A DNA stretch of 64,000 nucleotides from contig NZ_SNYW01000008.1 in the NCBI RefSeq assembly GCF_004363235.1, positions 310,001 to 374,000 of the forward strand. The letters run 5' to 3'. A program made the translations under genes and the position numbers. The notes beneath the pieces were generated by a model. The model was not told the origin of the DNA. It worked only from the letters and a program-made list of their open reading frames with translations, and did not search any database. Below are positions 35,296-45,152 of the stretch, one piece after another. Source of the stretch: Dongia mobilis (GTDB taxonomy: Bacteria; Pseudomonadota; Alphaproteobacteria; Dongiales; Dongiaceae). How positions within the stretch are numbered: the first letter of the stretch is position 1; the number at the start of each line of letters is the position of its first letter.

Positions 35296-36603
35296 TCAGA
35301 CGCGGTAGTAGCGGTTGATGCGCTTCTCGGCCTTATCGATCGCCTCCTGCGGCGTGGCGGCGCCGGTCACCGCCTCGGCGAACATGTCGACGAGGACGTA
35401 ATCGGCCATCACTGCAGCCGAGGCATAGCCCAGCGGCCCGGCATAGCCGTTCGGACGCAGGGTGGCCGAGGCCTGGGCATATGGCGCGTAGTTCGGATCC
35501 GAGGTCCAGATCGGATTCGATTCGTAGGCCTTCAGCGTCTGGCAGCAATAGGCCGAGGAGCCGGAGATCCAGTTGTCCATCTGCGCCGCCTCGAACATGA
35601 AGCGCAGGTATTCGCGCGCCGCGTTGGGGTACTTGGTGTACTTGAAGATCACCGTCGAGGTCACCTGGAACAACTCGATCTGCTTGCCGACCGGGCCGAC
35701 GGGTAGCGGGCAGGTCCTGATATCGGCTGCCAGTTCCGCCTGCGCCGGGTCGTTCTTCGGCGTGTAATAGGCCGAGACGCCATTGGCGATGACCGAGAGT
35801 TCCCCGGCCAGGAAGGCGCGGTTGTTGTTGACGTCAAGCCAGCCCTCGGTGCCCGGGATGAAGGTCTTGTAGAGCGCCTGGGCGTATTCGATCGCCTTCA
35901 TCGTCTCCGGGCTGTTGATGGTGCACACCCCGTTCTCGTCCACCATCTGCCCGCCATGGCTCCACAGCAGCCAGTGGGCATAGTTGTTGCCGTCGCCGAC
36001 GCCATGGCCATGGGTGAAGCCGACCGGATGGCCGCTCTTCTGCATCGCCTTGCACAGTTCCAGGAAATCGTCGGTCTTGGTCGGGAATTCCGACCAGCCC
36101 GCCTCGCGCACCCAGCTGTCGCGATAGACGATGGCATTGCCGATGGTGGCGGTGGGCAGGCCGATGAACTGGCCGTCCTTCGAGGCATAGTTCTTCGGCC
36201 CCTCATACCAGCCGCCGTATTTGTTGCCGAGATAATCGGCAAGCTCGGTCACGTCGAGCAGCTTGTCCGGATATTGATGCGGGTCGTCGAACCAGACCAT
36301 CATCAGATCGGGACCGGAGCCGACATTGGCGGCCACCGCCGCCTTCGGCCGGATGTCCTCCCAGCTTTCCTTGTCGACCCGCACCTCGACGCCGGTCGCC
36401 TCGGTGAACTTCTTGGTATTGGCGAGCCAGGCATCCTCGTCGCCCTTGACGAAGGGCGACCAGCGCAGCAGGCGCAGGCTGGCGCCTTCCTCGGGCTTGT
36501 AGGACAGTTCCTGGCCGAACGCCTTGTTGGCGCCCAGGGGCAGCATGCTGGCAGCACCGATGCCGGCGCTGGTCTTCAAAAGGTCGCGTCTGGTAAAGCT
36601 CAT
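35296..36603 (-). CDS. Sugar-binding protein of ABC transporter, Tat-exported
   Basis: 435-residue extracellular solute-binding protein, family 1. The N terminus TRRDLLKTSAGIGAASM carries a twin-arginine signal, so the protein is likely folded before export. The mature part shows PDLMMVWFDDPHQY, AFLAGELSVIANGVSAYY and other SBP_bac_1 blocks resembling maltose, glycerol-3-phosphate or polyol binders. The substrate cannot be fixed from the sequence, and no sugar catabolic gene is adjacent. Start at 36603 begins at the signal peptide; the longer frame does not fit. Confidence 0.93.
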   Translation of the reverse strand: MSFTRRDLLKTSAGIGAASMLPLGANKAFGQELSYKPEEGASLRLLRWSPFVKGDEDAWLANTKKFTEATGVEVRVDKESWEDIRPKAAVAANVGSGPDLMMVWFDDPHQYPDKLLDVTELADYLGNKYGGWYEGPKNYASKDGQFIGLPTATIGNAIVYRDSWVREAGWSEFPTKTDDFLELCKAMQKSGHPVGFTHGHGVGDGNNYAHWLLWSHGGQMVDENGVCTINSPETMKAIEYAQALYKTFIPGTEGWLDVNNNRAFLAGELSVIANGVSAYYTPKNDPAQAELAADIRTCPLPVGPVGKQIELFQVTSTVIFKYTKYPNAAREYLRFMFEAAQMDNWISGSSAYCCQTLKAYESNPIWTSDPNYAPYAQASATLRPNGYAGPLGYASAAVMADYVLVDMFAEAVTGAATPQEAIDKAEKRINRYYRV

Positions 36604-36703
36604 CTGTCGTTTCCTCCGTCTGTCGCGTTTCCCGCCTGTTGATCTTGTTGTGATCGCCCGGTCCGCTCCCCCGCGGCTGGTTCCCTGCGGCGCCGGGCCG
36701 TGG

Positions 36704-37762
<1,059 letters not shown>

Positions 37763-38083
37763 CCGTTCCCTGTCCTCCCTCGTCCGGCGCTTCTTGCGTC
37801 GCCGGCTCGTATTCTTGCCGCCCCTGATTCTCACCACCCCCGACGCGGGTGGAAACCCCGTTTCAGGTTCGACGGCTGAATGTTAAGTATGACAATAGGA
37901 ACGAAAGAATGACAGCGCAACCAAAGAAGGGATTGACGGCGAATTTTGCTGCAGCGCGGCAAGGACGGCCGAAACGGCCTTCGACCGATGCCCTTGCTGC
38001 GCATACCCATTTGCCGACAAGCGATCCTGCTTTTGCGACGCGTTAGCATCTTGTTAAGAGATGGGCGCAGATCATCTCCGCCC
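37763..38083. promoter_or_regulatory. Divergent promoter region between sugar ABC operon and PAS_5 gene
   Basis: 321 bases without a gene I can support. It should hold the leftward promoter of the sugar ABC operon and the rightward promoter of the PAS_5 gene. Part around 37870-37920 is AT-richer. I see no palindrome like the LacI operator at 27833, so local evidence does not link that regulator to this transporter. Confidence 0.5.
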
Positions 38084-38635
38084 ATGGAGCAGATTCCGGA
38101 AACGACGCGGATACTGGAGCGGGTGCCGGCCCATGAAGGAGCCGAAGCGGCGCAGATCGGCGAATGTGATGAGCGGCTGATCTCGATCTATACCTATTGG
38201 AACGAGAAACGGGGCACCCGCGCCATGCCGGGGCGCCCCGATATCGATCCCGCCGATCTGAAGGCACATCTGCCGCTGCTTTGCCTCATCGACGTGGTGC
38301 CGGATGCGCGGCGCTATGTCTATCGCCTGGTCGGCACAAGGGAAGCCGAAATGCGCGGCCGCGATCCAACCGGCAAGGCGGTGGCCGAGGCCTATTATGC
38401 CGAGCGCGCCGGCGACACCACCGACTATCTCGATCGGGTCCTGGCGACCGGGCGGCCGCTACTCTATCGCGGCACCTATCACCCCTTGCCGACCCGCACC
38501 GAAACCGGCGAGGTGCTGTTCCTGCCGCTGTCAAGGGACGGCCATGCCGTCGACATGATCATGCTCTACAGCCACGTCCTGTGGCTGAAGGACGAGCGCC
38601 GGTCGCCGCTGGTCGCGATGCGCCGACGCGCCTGA
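38084..38635 (+). CDS. PAS_5-type (PAS-like) domain protein
   Basis: 183-residue protein with the PAS-like domain common in alphaproteobacteria (PAS_5 group). Blocks such as LISIYTYWNEKRGTRAMPGR, PADLKAHLPLLCLIDVV, YRLVGTREAEMRGRDPTGK and RGTYHPL are typical. No output domain is present. The ATG at 38084 was chosen because the domain begins soon after. It converges on the nap operon with a 10-base gap, but no functional link is shown. Confidence 0.85.
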   Translation: MEQIPETTRILERVPAHEGAEAAQIGECDERLISIYTYWNEKRGTRAMPGRPDIDPADLKAHLPLLCLIDVVPDARRYVYRLVGTREAEMRGRDPTGKAVAEAYYAERAGDTTDYLDRVLATGRPLLYRGTYHPLPTRTETGEVLFLPLSRDGHAVDMIMLYSHVLWLKDERRSPLVAMRRRA

Positions 38636-38645
38636 TCCGGCGCGC

Positions 38646-39374
38646 TCAATCCGACATGGTCGAGGCGTTCGCCGGCGGTGTCTCCCTGAGCGCCCGCGCC
38701 AGACGCTGTAGCCGGTCGCCGGCCGAGTTGTTGGGCACCTCCATATAGAAGCTGTGCACGGCATCCCAGCCGGGGACACCCTGCATGTCCGGCAATTGAT
38801 GGGCGATGCCCTTGTGGCAATCGATGCAGGTCTTCTCGCCGGCGGCGAGATAAGTGGAATGCGCCTCGGCGGCGCGCGCGTTCTGGCGCGTGAAGTCCAT
38901 GTATTCGAAATCGTGGCAGTTGCGGCATTCCAGCGAATCATTGGCCTTGAGGCGCGCCCATTCGTGCTCGGCCAGCTCGCGGCGCTTGTCGAGGAACTTG
39001 TCGCGGGTCGAGATGGTGCCGAAGATCTTGCCCCAGACCTCCTTCGAGGCCTGCATCTTGCGCGCGATCTTGTCGGTCCAGTTGTGCGGTACATGGCAGT
39101 CGGGACAGGTGGCGCGCACGCCGGAGCGGTTGGTGAAGTGGATGGTGGTCTTCAGCTCCTCATAGACGTTGTCCCGCATCTCGTGGCACGAGATGCAGAA
39201 ACGCTCGGTATTGGTGACCTCGAGCGCGGTGTTGAAGCCACCCCAGAAGACGATGCCGGCCAGGAAACCGCCGATGGTGAGGAATCCCAGGCTGAAATGC
39301 ACGCTGGGCCGCCGCAGCACGAACCAGATGTCGCGGACGAGGCCCCAGCCCCAGTGCCACAGGCGGCCGATCAT
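38646..39374 (-). CDS. napC: Tetraheme cytochrome c, NapC type
   Basis: 242-residue membrane-anchored cytochrome that passes electrons from the quinol pool to NapAB. One N-terminal membrane helix (near residues 24-45) precedes four CxxCH motifs: CISCH, CPDCH, CRNCH and CIDCH. The order and spacing are those of the NapC/NirT family. Start overlaps the napB stop by four bases, making it the last gene of napEFDABC. Confidence 0.95.
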   Translation of the reverse strand: MIGRLWHWGWGLVRDIWFVLRRPSVHFSLGFLTIGGFLAGIVFWGGFNTALEVTNTERFCISCHEMRDNVYEELKTTIHFTNRSGVRATCPDCHVPHNWTDKIARKMQASKEVWGKIFGTISTRDKFLDKRRELAEHEWARLKANDSLECRNCHDFEYMDFTRQNARAAEAHSTYLAAGEKTCIDCHKGIAHQLPDMQGVPGWDAVHSFYMEVPNNSAGDRLQRLARALRETPPANASTMSD

Positions 39375-39889
39375 GGATTGGGCTCCTCGCCATCCTGTTC
39401 ACGGAAGGCGCGCAGGATCTCCTCGATCGGCATGAACTGGTTCTCGACCAGGTCCGGGGCATCCGCCTGAGTGACATGGCATTGCGTGCAAAAATAGCGC
39501 CGCGGCGTCACGGTGGCCAGGATCTGGCTGTCGCGGTCCATGAAGTGGGTGATGCTGATCATCGGCGCCTGCGATTGCGCGGTGAACTCGCGGGTGTGGC
39601 AGGTGAGGCATTTGTTGGCGTTGAGGGTGATCGGATAGTCGCGGATATTGTGCGGGATCACCGGCGGCTGTTCGGGATAGTTGCGCGCGCGCCGCTTGTC
39701 GTCGTTGATCTCGTTGAAGATGGGCGGCGGTGCCGCCTCCTCGGTCGGCGGCACGCCGTCGCGCAGGTCACTGACCGCGACCTCCTGCGCCGCCGCGATG
39801 CCGATAAGGGCGATGCCGCCGATGAGCGGGATGGCAGCCGCCAGGAGCCCGGCGGCGAGGATCGGCGAAAACCCGCGAAGCCGGCTCAT
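39371..39889 (-). CDS. napB: Periplasmic nitrate reductase diheme subunit NapB
   Basis: 172-residue periplasmic cytochrome c. A signal peptide ([25 protein letters not shown]) precedes two CxxCH motifs, CLTCH near residue 92 and CTQCH near 132. NapB transfers electrons from NapC to NapA. The start at 39889 overlaps the napA stop (ATGA) and begins at the signal peptide; a longer frame runs back into napA and was rejected. Confidence 0.94.
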   Translation of the reverse strand: MSRLRGFSPILAAGLLAAAIPLIGGIALIGIAAAQEVAVSDLRDGVPPTEEAAPPPIFNEINDDKRRARNYPEQPPVIPHNIRDYPITLNANKCLTCHTREFTAQSQAPMISITHFMDRDSQILATVTPRRYFCTQCHVTQADAPDLVENQFMPIEEILRAFREQDGEEPNP

Positions 39890-42402
39890 GACGTCACCTT
39901 TTCGATGCGCACGGCGCATTTCTTGAAATCCGTCTGTTTCGAAATGGGATCGGTCGCGTCCAGCGTCACCTTGTTGATGAGGCGCCCTTCATCGAACCAG
40001 GGGACGAAGACTAGGCCCCGCGGGGGCTTGTTGCGTCCCCGGGTCTCGACGCGCACGCGAATTTCACCCCGGCGCGAGATCACGCGGACTTCTTCCCCGC
40101 GGCGCACATTGCGCGCCTTGGCGTCATCCGGATGCATATAGCAAAGTGCGTTCGGCACGGCGCGATTGAGTTCCGGCACGCGCCGCGTCATCGAGCCGGA
40201 ATGCCAATGCTCCAGCACGCGCCCGGTCGACAGCCACATGTCATATTCGGCATCGGGGGATTCCGCTGCCGGTTCATAGGGCAGGGCGAAGATGAGGGCG
40301 CGCTTGTCCTTGTAGCCGTAGAACTGCACGGACCTGCCGGCCTCGACATAGGGGTCGTAGCCCTCGCGATAGCGCCAGCGTGTTTCCTTCCCGTCCACCA
40401 CCGGCCAGCGCAGGCCGCGCACCTGGTGATAGGTATCGAAGGGCGCAAGGTCATGGGCGTGGCCGCGGCCGAAGCCGGCATATTCCTCGAACAGGCCCTT
40501 CTGCACATAGAACCCGAAATATTCGGATTCGTGGTTGGCGTATCCTTCCTCGATATCGCTGACCGGGTATTTGTTGACCGAGCCATTGCCGAACAAGACG
40601 TCGAACAGCGATTTCCCCTTGAAGGCCGGATTGGCGTCGAGGAAATCCGCCGGCCAGACATCCTCCATGGTGAAGCGGGTGGAGAATTCCATGATCTGCC
40701 AGAGGTCCGAGCGCGACTCGCCCGGCGCCGTCACCAATTGGTGCCAGAAATGGGTGCGCCGCTCGGCATTGCCGTAGGCGCCTTCCTTCTCGACCCACAT
40801 GGCGGTGGGCAGGATGAGGTCGGCCGCCAGCGCCGTGACGGTCGGATAGGCATCCGAGACGACGATGAAGTTGTCCGGGTTGCGATAGCCCGGCCAGCCC
40901 TCCTCGTTCATGTTGGGGCCGGCCTGCATGTTGTTGTTGACCTGCACCCAATAGGCGTTGAGCTTGCCGTCCTTCAGCATGCGGTTCTGCAGCACCGCGT
41001 GGTAGCCGGGCTTTTCGGGAATGGTACCTGCGGGTACCTGCCAGATCTCCTCCGCATGCTTGCGGTGCTCGGGATTGGTCACCACCATGTCGGCCGGCAG
41101 GCGATGGCTGAAGGTGCCGACTTCGCGTGCCGTTCCGCAGGCCGAGGGCTGGCCGGTCAGCGAGAAGGGCGAATTGCCCGGCTCGGCAATTTTTCCGGTC
41201 AGCAGGTGGATATTGTAGATCATGTTGTTGGCCCATACGCCGCGCGTATGCTGGTTGAAGCCCATGGTCCAGAACGACACCACCTTGATGCCGGGATCGG
41301 CATAGAGCTCTGCCAATTCGATGAGGCGTTCCTTCGGTACGCCGGAAAGTTCGGCCACCTTGTCGACGTCGTATTCGGCGACAAAGGCGGCGAATTCCTC
41401 AAAGGTCATCGGCTCGGAATCATTCGCCTTGTCGGCATTGGCCGCCGCCGCCTCGCGCGGGTGCTCGGGCCGGAGGCCATAGCCGATATCGGTGGCGCCC
41501 CGCCGGAAACTGGTATGCGCATCGACGAAGGCGCGGTTGACGCGGTTGGTCGAAATGATGTGATGGGCGATGAAATTGAGGATCGCAAGATCGGTCTGCG
41601 GCGCGAATACCATGGGGATGTCGGCCAGGTCGAAGCTCCGATGTTCGAAGGTCGACATGACGCAGACCTTGACATGCGCCGCCGACAGACGGCGATCGGC
41701 GACGCGGGTCCACAGGATCGGATGCATCTCGGCCATGTTGGAGCCCCAGAGCACGAAGGCATCCGCCACCTCGATATCGTCATAGCAACCCATCGGCTCG
41801 TCCATGCCGAAGGTACGCATGAAGCCACCCACGGCCGAGGCCATGCAATGGCGCGCATTGGGATCGATGTTGTTGGAGCGGAAGCCGGCTTTCATCAGCT
41901 TCAGGGCGGCATAGCCTTCCCACACGGTCCACTGGCCGGAACCGAACATGCCGACGGCCGTCGGCCCCTTTTCCTTGAGCACACGCTTCCACTGGACCGC
42001 CATCTCGTCGAAGGCCTGTTCCCAGGTAACCGGCGTGAACTCGCCGTCCTTGGCGTATTTGCCATCCTTCATGCGCAGCAGCGGCTGGGTCAGGCGGTCG
42101 GCGCCATACATGATTTTGGAAAGGAAGTAGCCCTTCACGCAATTGAGGCCGCGATTGACCTCGGCATGGATGTCGCCATGGGTCGCCACGACGCGGTTGT
42201 CGCGCACCGCCACCATGACGCCGCAGCCGGTGCCGCAGAAGCGGCAGGGCGCCTTCGACCAGTCCAGCCGCGCCTCATCGCCGGGGATGATGCCGTTGGC
42301 AGCCTCGGCCACCGGGATGCCGGCGACGCCCGCAGCGATGGCGGCGGCCTTCGCCTTGATGACCTGGCGGCGGGTGAGCTTCAGCGAACCGGATTCAGGC
42401 AT
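39886..42402 (-). CDS. napA: Periplasmic nitrate reductase catalytic subunit NapA
   Basis: 838-residue molybdoenzyme reducing nitrate to nitrite in the periplasm. A Tat signal ([13 protein letters not shown]) is at the N terminus. The 4Fe-4S motif [10 protein letters not shown], with the distal cysteine in LNCVKGYFL, follows near residues 53-95. The molybdenum-ligand cysteine is in [10 protein letters not shown] near residue 190. The C-terminal molybdopterin-binding part ends with [21 protein letters not shown], so the protein is full length. Start overlaps the 3' end of napD by eight bases. Confidence 0.97.
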   Translation of the reverse strand: MPESGSLKLTRRQVIKAKAAAIAAGVAGIPVAEAANGIIPGDEARLDWSKAPCRFCGTGCGVMVAVRDNRVVATHGDIHAEVNRGLNCVKGYFLSKIMYGADRLTQPLLRMKDGKYAKDGEFTPVTWEQAFDEMAVQWKRVLKEKGPTAVGMFGSGQWTVWEGYAALKLMKAGFRSNNIDPNARHCMASAVGGFMRTFGMDEPMGCYDDIEVADAFVLWGSNMAEMHPILWTRVADRRLSAAHVKVCVMSTFEHRSFDLADIPMVFAPQTDLAILNFIAHHIISTNRVNRAFVDAHTSFRRGATDIGYGLRPEHPREAAAANADKANDSEPMTFEEFAAFVAEYDVDKVAELSGVPKERLIELAELYADPGIKVVSFWTMGFNQHTRGVWANNMIYNIHLLTGKIAEPGNSPFSLTGQPSACGTAREVGTFSHRLPADMVVTNPEHRKHAEEIWQVPAGTIPEKPGYHAVLQNRMLKDGKLNAYWVQVNNNMQAGPNMNEEGWPGYRNPDNFIVVSDAYPTVTALAADLILPTAMWVEKEGAYGNAERRTHFWHQLVTAPGESRSDLWQIMEFSTRFTMEDVWPADFLDANPAFKGKSLFDVLFGNGSVNKYPVSDIEEGYANHESEYFGFYVQKGLFEEYAGFGRGHAHDLAPFDTYHQVRGLRWPVVDGKETRWRYREGYDPYVEAGRSVQFYGYKDKRALIFALPYEPAAESPDAEYDMWLSTGRVLEHWHSGSMTRRVPELNRAVPNALCYMHPDDAKARNVRRGEEVRVISRRGEIRVRVETRGRNKPPRGLVFVPWFDEGRLINKVTLDATDPISKQTDFKKCAVRIEKVTS

Positions 42403-42691
42403 CGGTTACCTCCTCTTGATCCGGGCTTTCAATCCCGTGCCCCGCGTCGGGGCGATCGATTTCGTGATAGATGAGCGATGTGGCGATGATACCGGGGATG
42501 TCGTTGATCGCTGCGATATGGCCGAGGATCTCGGCTTCCGACGGCGTCTCCAGCACCAGCACCATCTTTCCTTCGGCGTCGTCGCCATGGATCTCGACGC
42601 CGTCGCGCGCGGCGATATCGGCGCGCGCCGCCTGATGGCATTCCGGCCGGACATGCACGATCAAGCTGGAGATGTGCACCTCATCCGGCAT
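42395..42691 (-). CDS. napD: NapD chaperone for NapA
   Basis: 98-residue cytoplasmic protein that binds the NapA Tat signal until maturation is complete. The N-terminal [13 protein letters not shown]-type block and [17 protein letters not shown] match NapD, and [21 protein letters not shown] is the usual end. It overlaps napF by 11 bases and napA by eight. Present in normal order. Confidence 0.92.
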   Translation of the reverse strand: MPDEVHISSLIVHVRPECHQAARADIAARDGVEIHGDDAEGKMVLVLETPSEAEILGHIAAINDIPGIIATSLIYHEIDRPDAGHGIESPDQEEVTDA

Positions 42692-43271
42692 CGGCCATCT
42701 CCCCTTGCGGCGCCTCCATGCGCTGGAACGAGACGGCCCCCGCGGGACAGGGTGCCTGGCAGGCGCCGCAGCCGGTGCATCCGGTCAGGTCGATGACCGG
42801 CACCGCGACACGGCCGCTTTGATAGGCGAAGCGAATGGCGCCATCGCCGCAGGCATCCTTGCAGCTCTGGCACATGATGCCCTGCCGCGCCAGGCAGGCA
42901 TCGCTGATGGTCGCGGCGAAACTCCAGGGCGCCGACGTCGCGCGGGCCTCGGAAGCCAACAGGGCGCCGGTGCTGCAGGCATCGGCGCAGCGGCCGCAGA
43001 ATGTACAGGCACCGCCGCCAGGTTCCATCTGGCCGTGGGCGAAATCGACCACGGGCATGGCGCGCGCATCGGCGACAAGGATTCCCTCGGGGCAGGCGTC
43101 AACGCAATCGCCGCAGCCGCTGCAGGTTTCGAGGAATGTTTTTTCCGCCAGCGACCAGGGCGGGCGCTGCGGTGCCGGGGATTGCGTTTCCGGACGCGTC
43201 CGGCCCGCGCCCAACAGAAAGGCGCGCCGCGACGAATGGGAGGCCTGACCAGCCAAGCTGCCGCACCTCAC
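42681..43271 (-). CDS. napF: NapF ferredoxin-type maturation protein
   Basis: 196-residue cytoplasmic iron-sulfur protein thought to help load NapA. It has four cysteine groups: CSGCGDCVDACP, CTFCGRCADAC, CQSCKDACGDG and CTGCGACQAPCP. The GTG start at 43271 overlaps the napE stop (GTGA), which settles the start against a frame open further upstream. The N terminus has an SSRRAFLLGAG stretch that resembles a twin-arginine motif, as in some NapF proteins. Confidence 0.92.
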   Translation of the reverse strand: MRCGSLAGQASHSSRRAFLLGAGRTRPETQSPAPQRPPWSLAEKTFLETCSGCGDCVDACPEGILVADARAMPVVDFAHGQMEPGGGACTFCGRCADACSTGALLASEARATSAPWSFAATISDACLARQGIMCQSCKDACGDGAIRFAYQSGRVAVPVIDLTGCTGCGACQAPCPAGAVSFQRMEAPQGEMADAG

Positions 43272-43462
43272 GCTGCCGGCGGGCCCGGCGGCCCGGCGAT
43301 CATCTGATAGATCCAGATGAGGAACCCGTAACTGCCCACGACCGCCACCGCGATCATCGGCGCCAGGATCACGGTCAGGAACAGGAAGGTCAGCCATTCA
43401 CTGCGCTGGCGCGGACGTCCGCTCGGCATCGCGGTGTCGCTGTCTGATCGCGTCTGCTGCAT
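43268..43462 (-). CDS. napE: NapE small membrane protein
   Basis: 64-residue single-helix protein. The hydrophobic core WLTFLFLTVILAPMIAVAVV and following GSYGFLIWIYQMI match NapE, whose role is not settled. AGGAG lies six bases before the ATG. First gene of the napEFDABC operon, so the promoter is immediately upstream (43463-43700). Confidence 0.88.
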   Translation of the reverse strand: MQQTRSDSDTAMPSGRPRQRSEWLTFLFLTVILAPMIAVAVVGSYGFLIWIYQMIAGPPGPPAA

Positions 43463-43705
43463 CCGGCTCTCCTGATTCGTCAGGTTGGCTTTGTCAGGCT
43501 GGCGTAGTGAAGATTGCCCACATCCCTTAAATAGGCATGCTACATGACTCTATTAGGTTTATCCCTACATAATTTGGGGTGGTGCGACGATTTGGCTGTT
43601 TGGTCAGATACCGACTCTAACAAGCAACCATGACGTTCGAAAGACCCATGGCCGCAATCCGGTTAACTTGACTTGGCAGGATTCCGCGCCCTATTCCTTT
43701 GCCCG
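43463..43705. promoter_or_regulatory. Divergent control region between nap operon and cobalamin riboswitch
   Basis: About 240 bases with no supported gene. It should hold the leftward nap promoter and the rightward promoter of the riboswitch transcript. The middle (43520-43580) is AT-rich. I looked for a canonical FNR box (TTGAT-N4-ATCAA) and found none; a short TAGG-N6-CCTA inverted repeat is present around 43550-43567 but is not assigned. Confidence 0.5.
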
Positions 43706-43895
43706 ATGGTTCCCCGACGGATGAAGTCCAGGGGATTAATAGGGAACACGGTACGGACGACCCAGAAGGGGCCAAAGCCGTGACTGCCCCCGCAACTGTG
43801 AGCGGCGAGCGACCCGTCATTGAAGGCCACTGGAGGCGAAGGCTCCCGGGAAGGCCGACGGCATGCAGCGACCCGCAAGTCAGGAGACCTGCCAT
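43706..43895 (+). ncRNA. Cobalamin (B12) riboswitch aptamer
   Basis: Hallmarks in order: the AATAGGGAACACGGT segment (near 43738-43752), the GCCGTGACTGCCCCCGCAACTG core with loop L5 (near 43777-43798), and the B12-box AGCGACCCGCAAGTCAGGAG plus ACCTGCC at 43867-43893. The paired GGTTCCCC upstream closes the P2/P3 region. Adenosylcobalamin or a related corrinoid binding represses expression. It lies upstream of a BtuFCD-like importer, in agreement with control of corrinoid uptake. Exact 5' end is estimated. Confidence 0.95.
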
Positions 43896-43914
43896 CGCGA
43901 CGTGATGATGCAAA

Positions 43915-43931
43915 CCGGGCGGGGTGCCCGG
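43915..43931 (+). promoter_or_regulatory. Probable riboswitch expression-platform (kissing-loop) hairpin
   Basis: CCGGGC-GGGGT-GCCCGG forms a perfect six-base-pair stem. The loop GGGG can pair with the CCCC of aptamer loop L5, as the P13/L13 hairpin does in translational cobalamin riboswitches. An AAGGAG ribosome-binding site starts at the very next base (43932-43937), so L5 pairing should affect its access. Function is inferred. Confidence 0.6.
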
Positions 43932-43945
43932 AAGGAGCATGCAGG

Positions 43946-44032
43946 ATGGCCAGTTTCATCTGGGGCCGGACGACCGGCCGTCTCACCGGTATTCCATCAG
44001 AACGACGCGCGCGGCCGGGCTGCCGCCCGTGA
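43946..44032 (+). CDS. Putative 28-residue leader peptide in riboswitch leader
   Basis: A short ORF starts at ATG 43946, eight bases after AAGGAG, and encodes a 28-residue Arg-rich peptide beginning MASFIWGRTT. Its TGA stop lies in the left arm of a hairpin (44027-44058, CCGTGA...TCACGG). It is the nearest start codon to the riboswitch and well before the transporter gene. It resembles no family I know, so it may be translated mainly as a regulatory leader. Confidence 0.4.
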   Translation: MASFIWGRTTGRLTGIPSERRARPGCRP

Positions 44033-44092
44033 TCCGGCACGACAGCCGCGTGTCACGGCCATGCAGCCGGTTGAAATTGTTTAATCTTATAT

Positions 44093-44110
44093 GTAATGTT
44101 ATAACATTGC
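44093..44110. promoter_or_regulatory. Zur/Fur-like palindrome upstream of the transporter gene
   Basis: AATGTTATAACATT, a perfect 14-base palindrome at 44095-44108, resembles binding sites of Fur-superfamily metal regulators, especially Zur. It ends 25 bases before the ATG of the substrate-binding protein and overlaps a possible weak promoter (TTGAAA at 44071, TAATGT at 44094, 17-base spacing). The regulator is not in the window. Confidence 0.5.
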
Positions 44111-44132
44111 ATTCTGCAAAAGGGGACTACCG

Positions 44133-45152
44133 ATGACAAAACGTCTTCTTGGCGCCGGCGCGCTCGCCGCGCTCTTTGCGCTGTCCGTGGCCGATGCCGC
44201 AGCCGACGCCACCCAATATCCGCTGCAGATTGAGAATTGCGGCGAGACCCTTACCTTCGAAAGGGCGCCCGCGCGCGTCGTCTCGGTCGGGCAGAACAGC
44301 ACCGAGATCCTGCTGGCGCTGGGTCTTGCTGATAAAATTGCCGGTACCGCCGTCTGGTTCTCCGACGTGCCGCCCGCGTATCAGGCGGCGAATGTGAAGA
44401 TCGAACGCCTGGCCGACAACGACCCCAGTTTCGAGAGTGTCGTCGCCAAGGAACCCGAATTGGTGACCGCCCAGTTCGAATGGCATATCGGCCCCAATGG
44501 CAGTGTCGCAAAGCGCACGCAGTTCCACGATCTTGGCATTCCCACTTATGTCTCGCCGGCCGATTGCGTCGCCAAGGACAATTCGGTGAGCGGCGACGGC
44601 GTGCGGCTCGAGCTTTTCACCATGGACCTCGTCTATCGCGAGATCGCGGAGTTGGCTGCCATCTTCGACGTCAAGGATCGCGGCGACGAACTGGTCGCCG
44701 ACCTGCGGGCGCGCGAGGCGGCCGCGAAGGAAAAGGTGAAGGGGGCGGGTGAGGGCCTCACCCTGGCCTTCTGGTTCTCCAGCCCCGAGGTCAAGGGCGA
44801 TGCCTATATCGCCGGCCGCAACGGCCCGCCCGCCTGGCTGATCCATGCCCTGGGGGCGAAGAACGTGATTGAGACCAATGAGGAATGGCCGCTCGTCGGC
44901 TGGGAGACCATCACCGCCGCCGATCCGCAGGTTCTGGTGTTGGCCGACATGACACGCCGCCGCTACGGCGCCGACGATGTCAATGTGAAGATCGACTTCC
45001 TGCAGACCGATCCCGTGGCCATCCACCTCACGGCTGTCGAGAAGCGCCATTGGGTGATCCTCTCGACCCAGGAGATGGATGCCGGCATGCGTACCATCGA
45101 CGGGCTGGAAAAACTCGCCAATGCGATCGCCGGATTCGGGCTGGTGAATTGA
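44133..45152 (+). CDS. btuF: BtuF-like ABC transporter substrate-binding protein
   Basis: 339-residue periplasmic protein of the FecB/BtuF family with a signal peptide (LGAGALAALFALSVADAAAD). Blocks include ENCGETLTFERAPARVVSVGQNSTEILLALGL and YVSPADCVAKD, of the cobalamin/siderophore binding group. The cobalamin riboswitch upstream suggests a corrinoid substrate, but the family also carries iron and zinc chelates. ATG follows AGGGGACTACCG. First gene of the importer operon; overlaps the permease start. Confidence 0.85.
   Translation: MTKRLLGAGALAALFALSVADAAADATQYPLQIENCGETLTFERAPARVVSVGQNSTEILLALGLADKIAGTAVWFSDVPPAYQAANVKIERLADNDPSFESVVAKEPELVTAQFEWHIGPNGSVAKRTQFHDLGIPTYVSPADCVAKDNSVSGDGVRLELFTMDLVYREIAELAAIFDVKDRGDELVADLRAREAAAKEKVKGAGEGLTLAFWFSSPEVKGDAYIAGRNGPPAWLIHALGAKNVIETNEEWPLVGWETITAADPQVLVLADMTRRRYGADDVNVKIDFLQTDPVAIHLTAVEKRHWVILSTQEMDAGMRTIDGLEKLANAIAGFGLVN

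Noticed and set aside
40132-42474. Long open frame of 780 codons on the plus strand
   Set aside because: It is antisense to napA and napD, whose motifs and overlaps are unambiguous; long antisense frames are normal at this GC content.
43463-43705. FNR or NarL box for the nap promoter
   Set aside because: No TTGAT-N4-ATCAA was found and the nearest repeats are too short to call.
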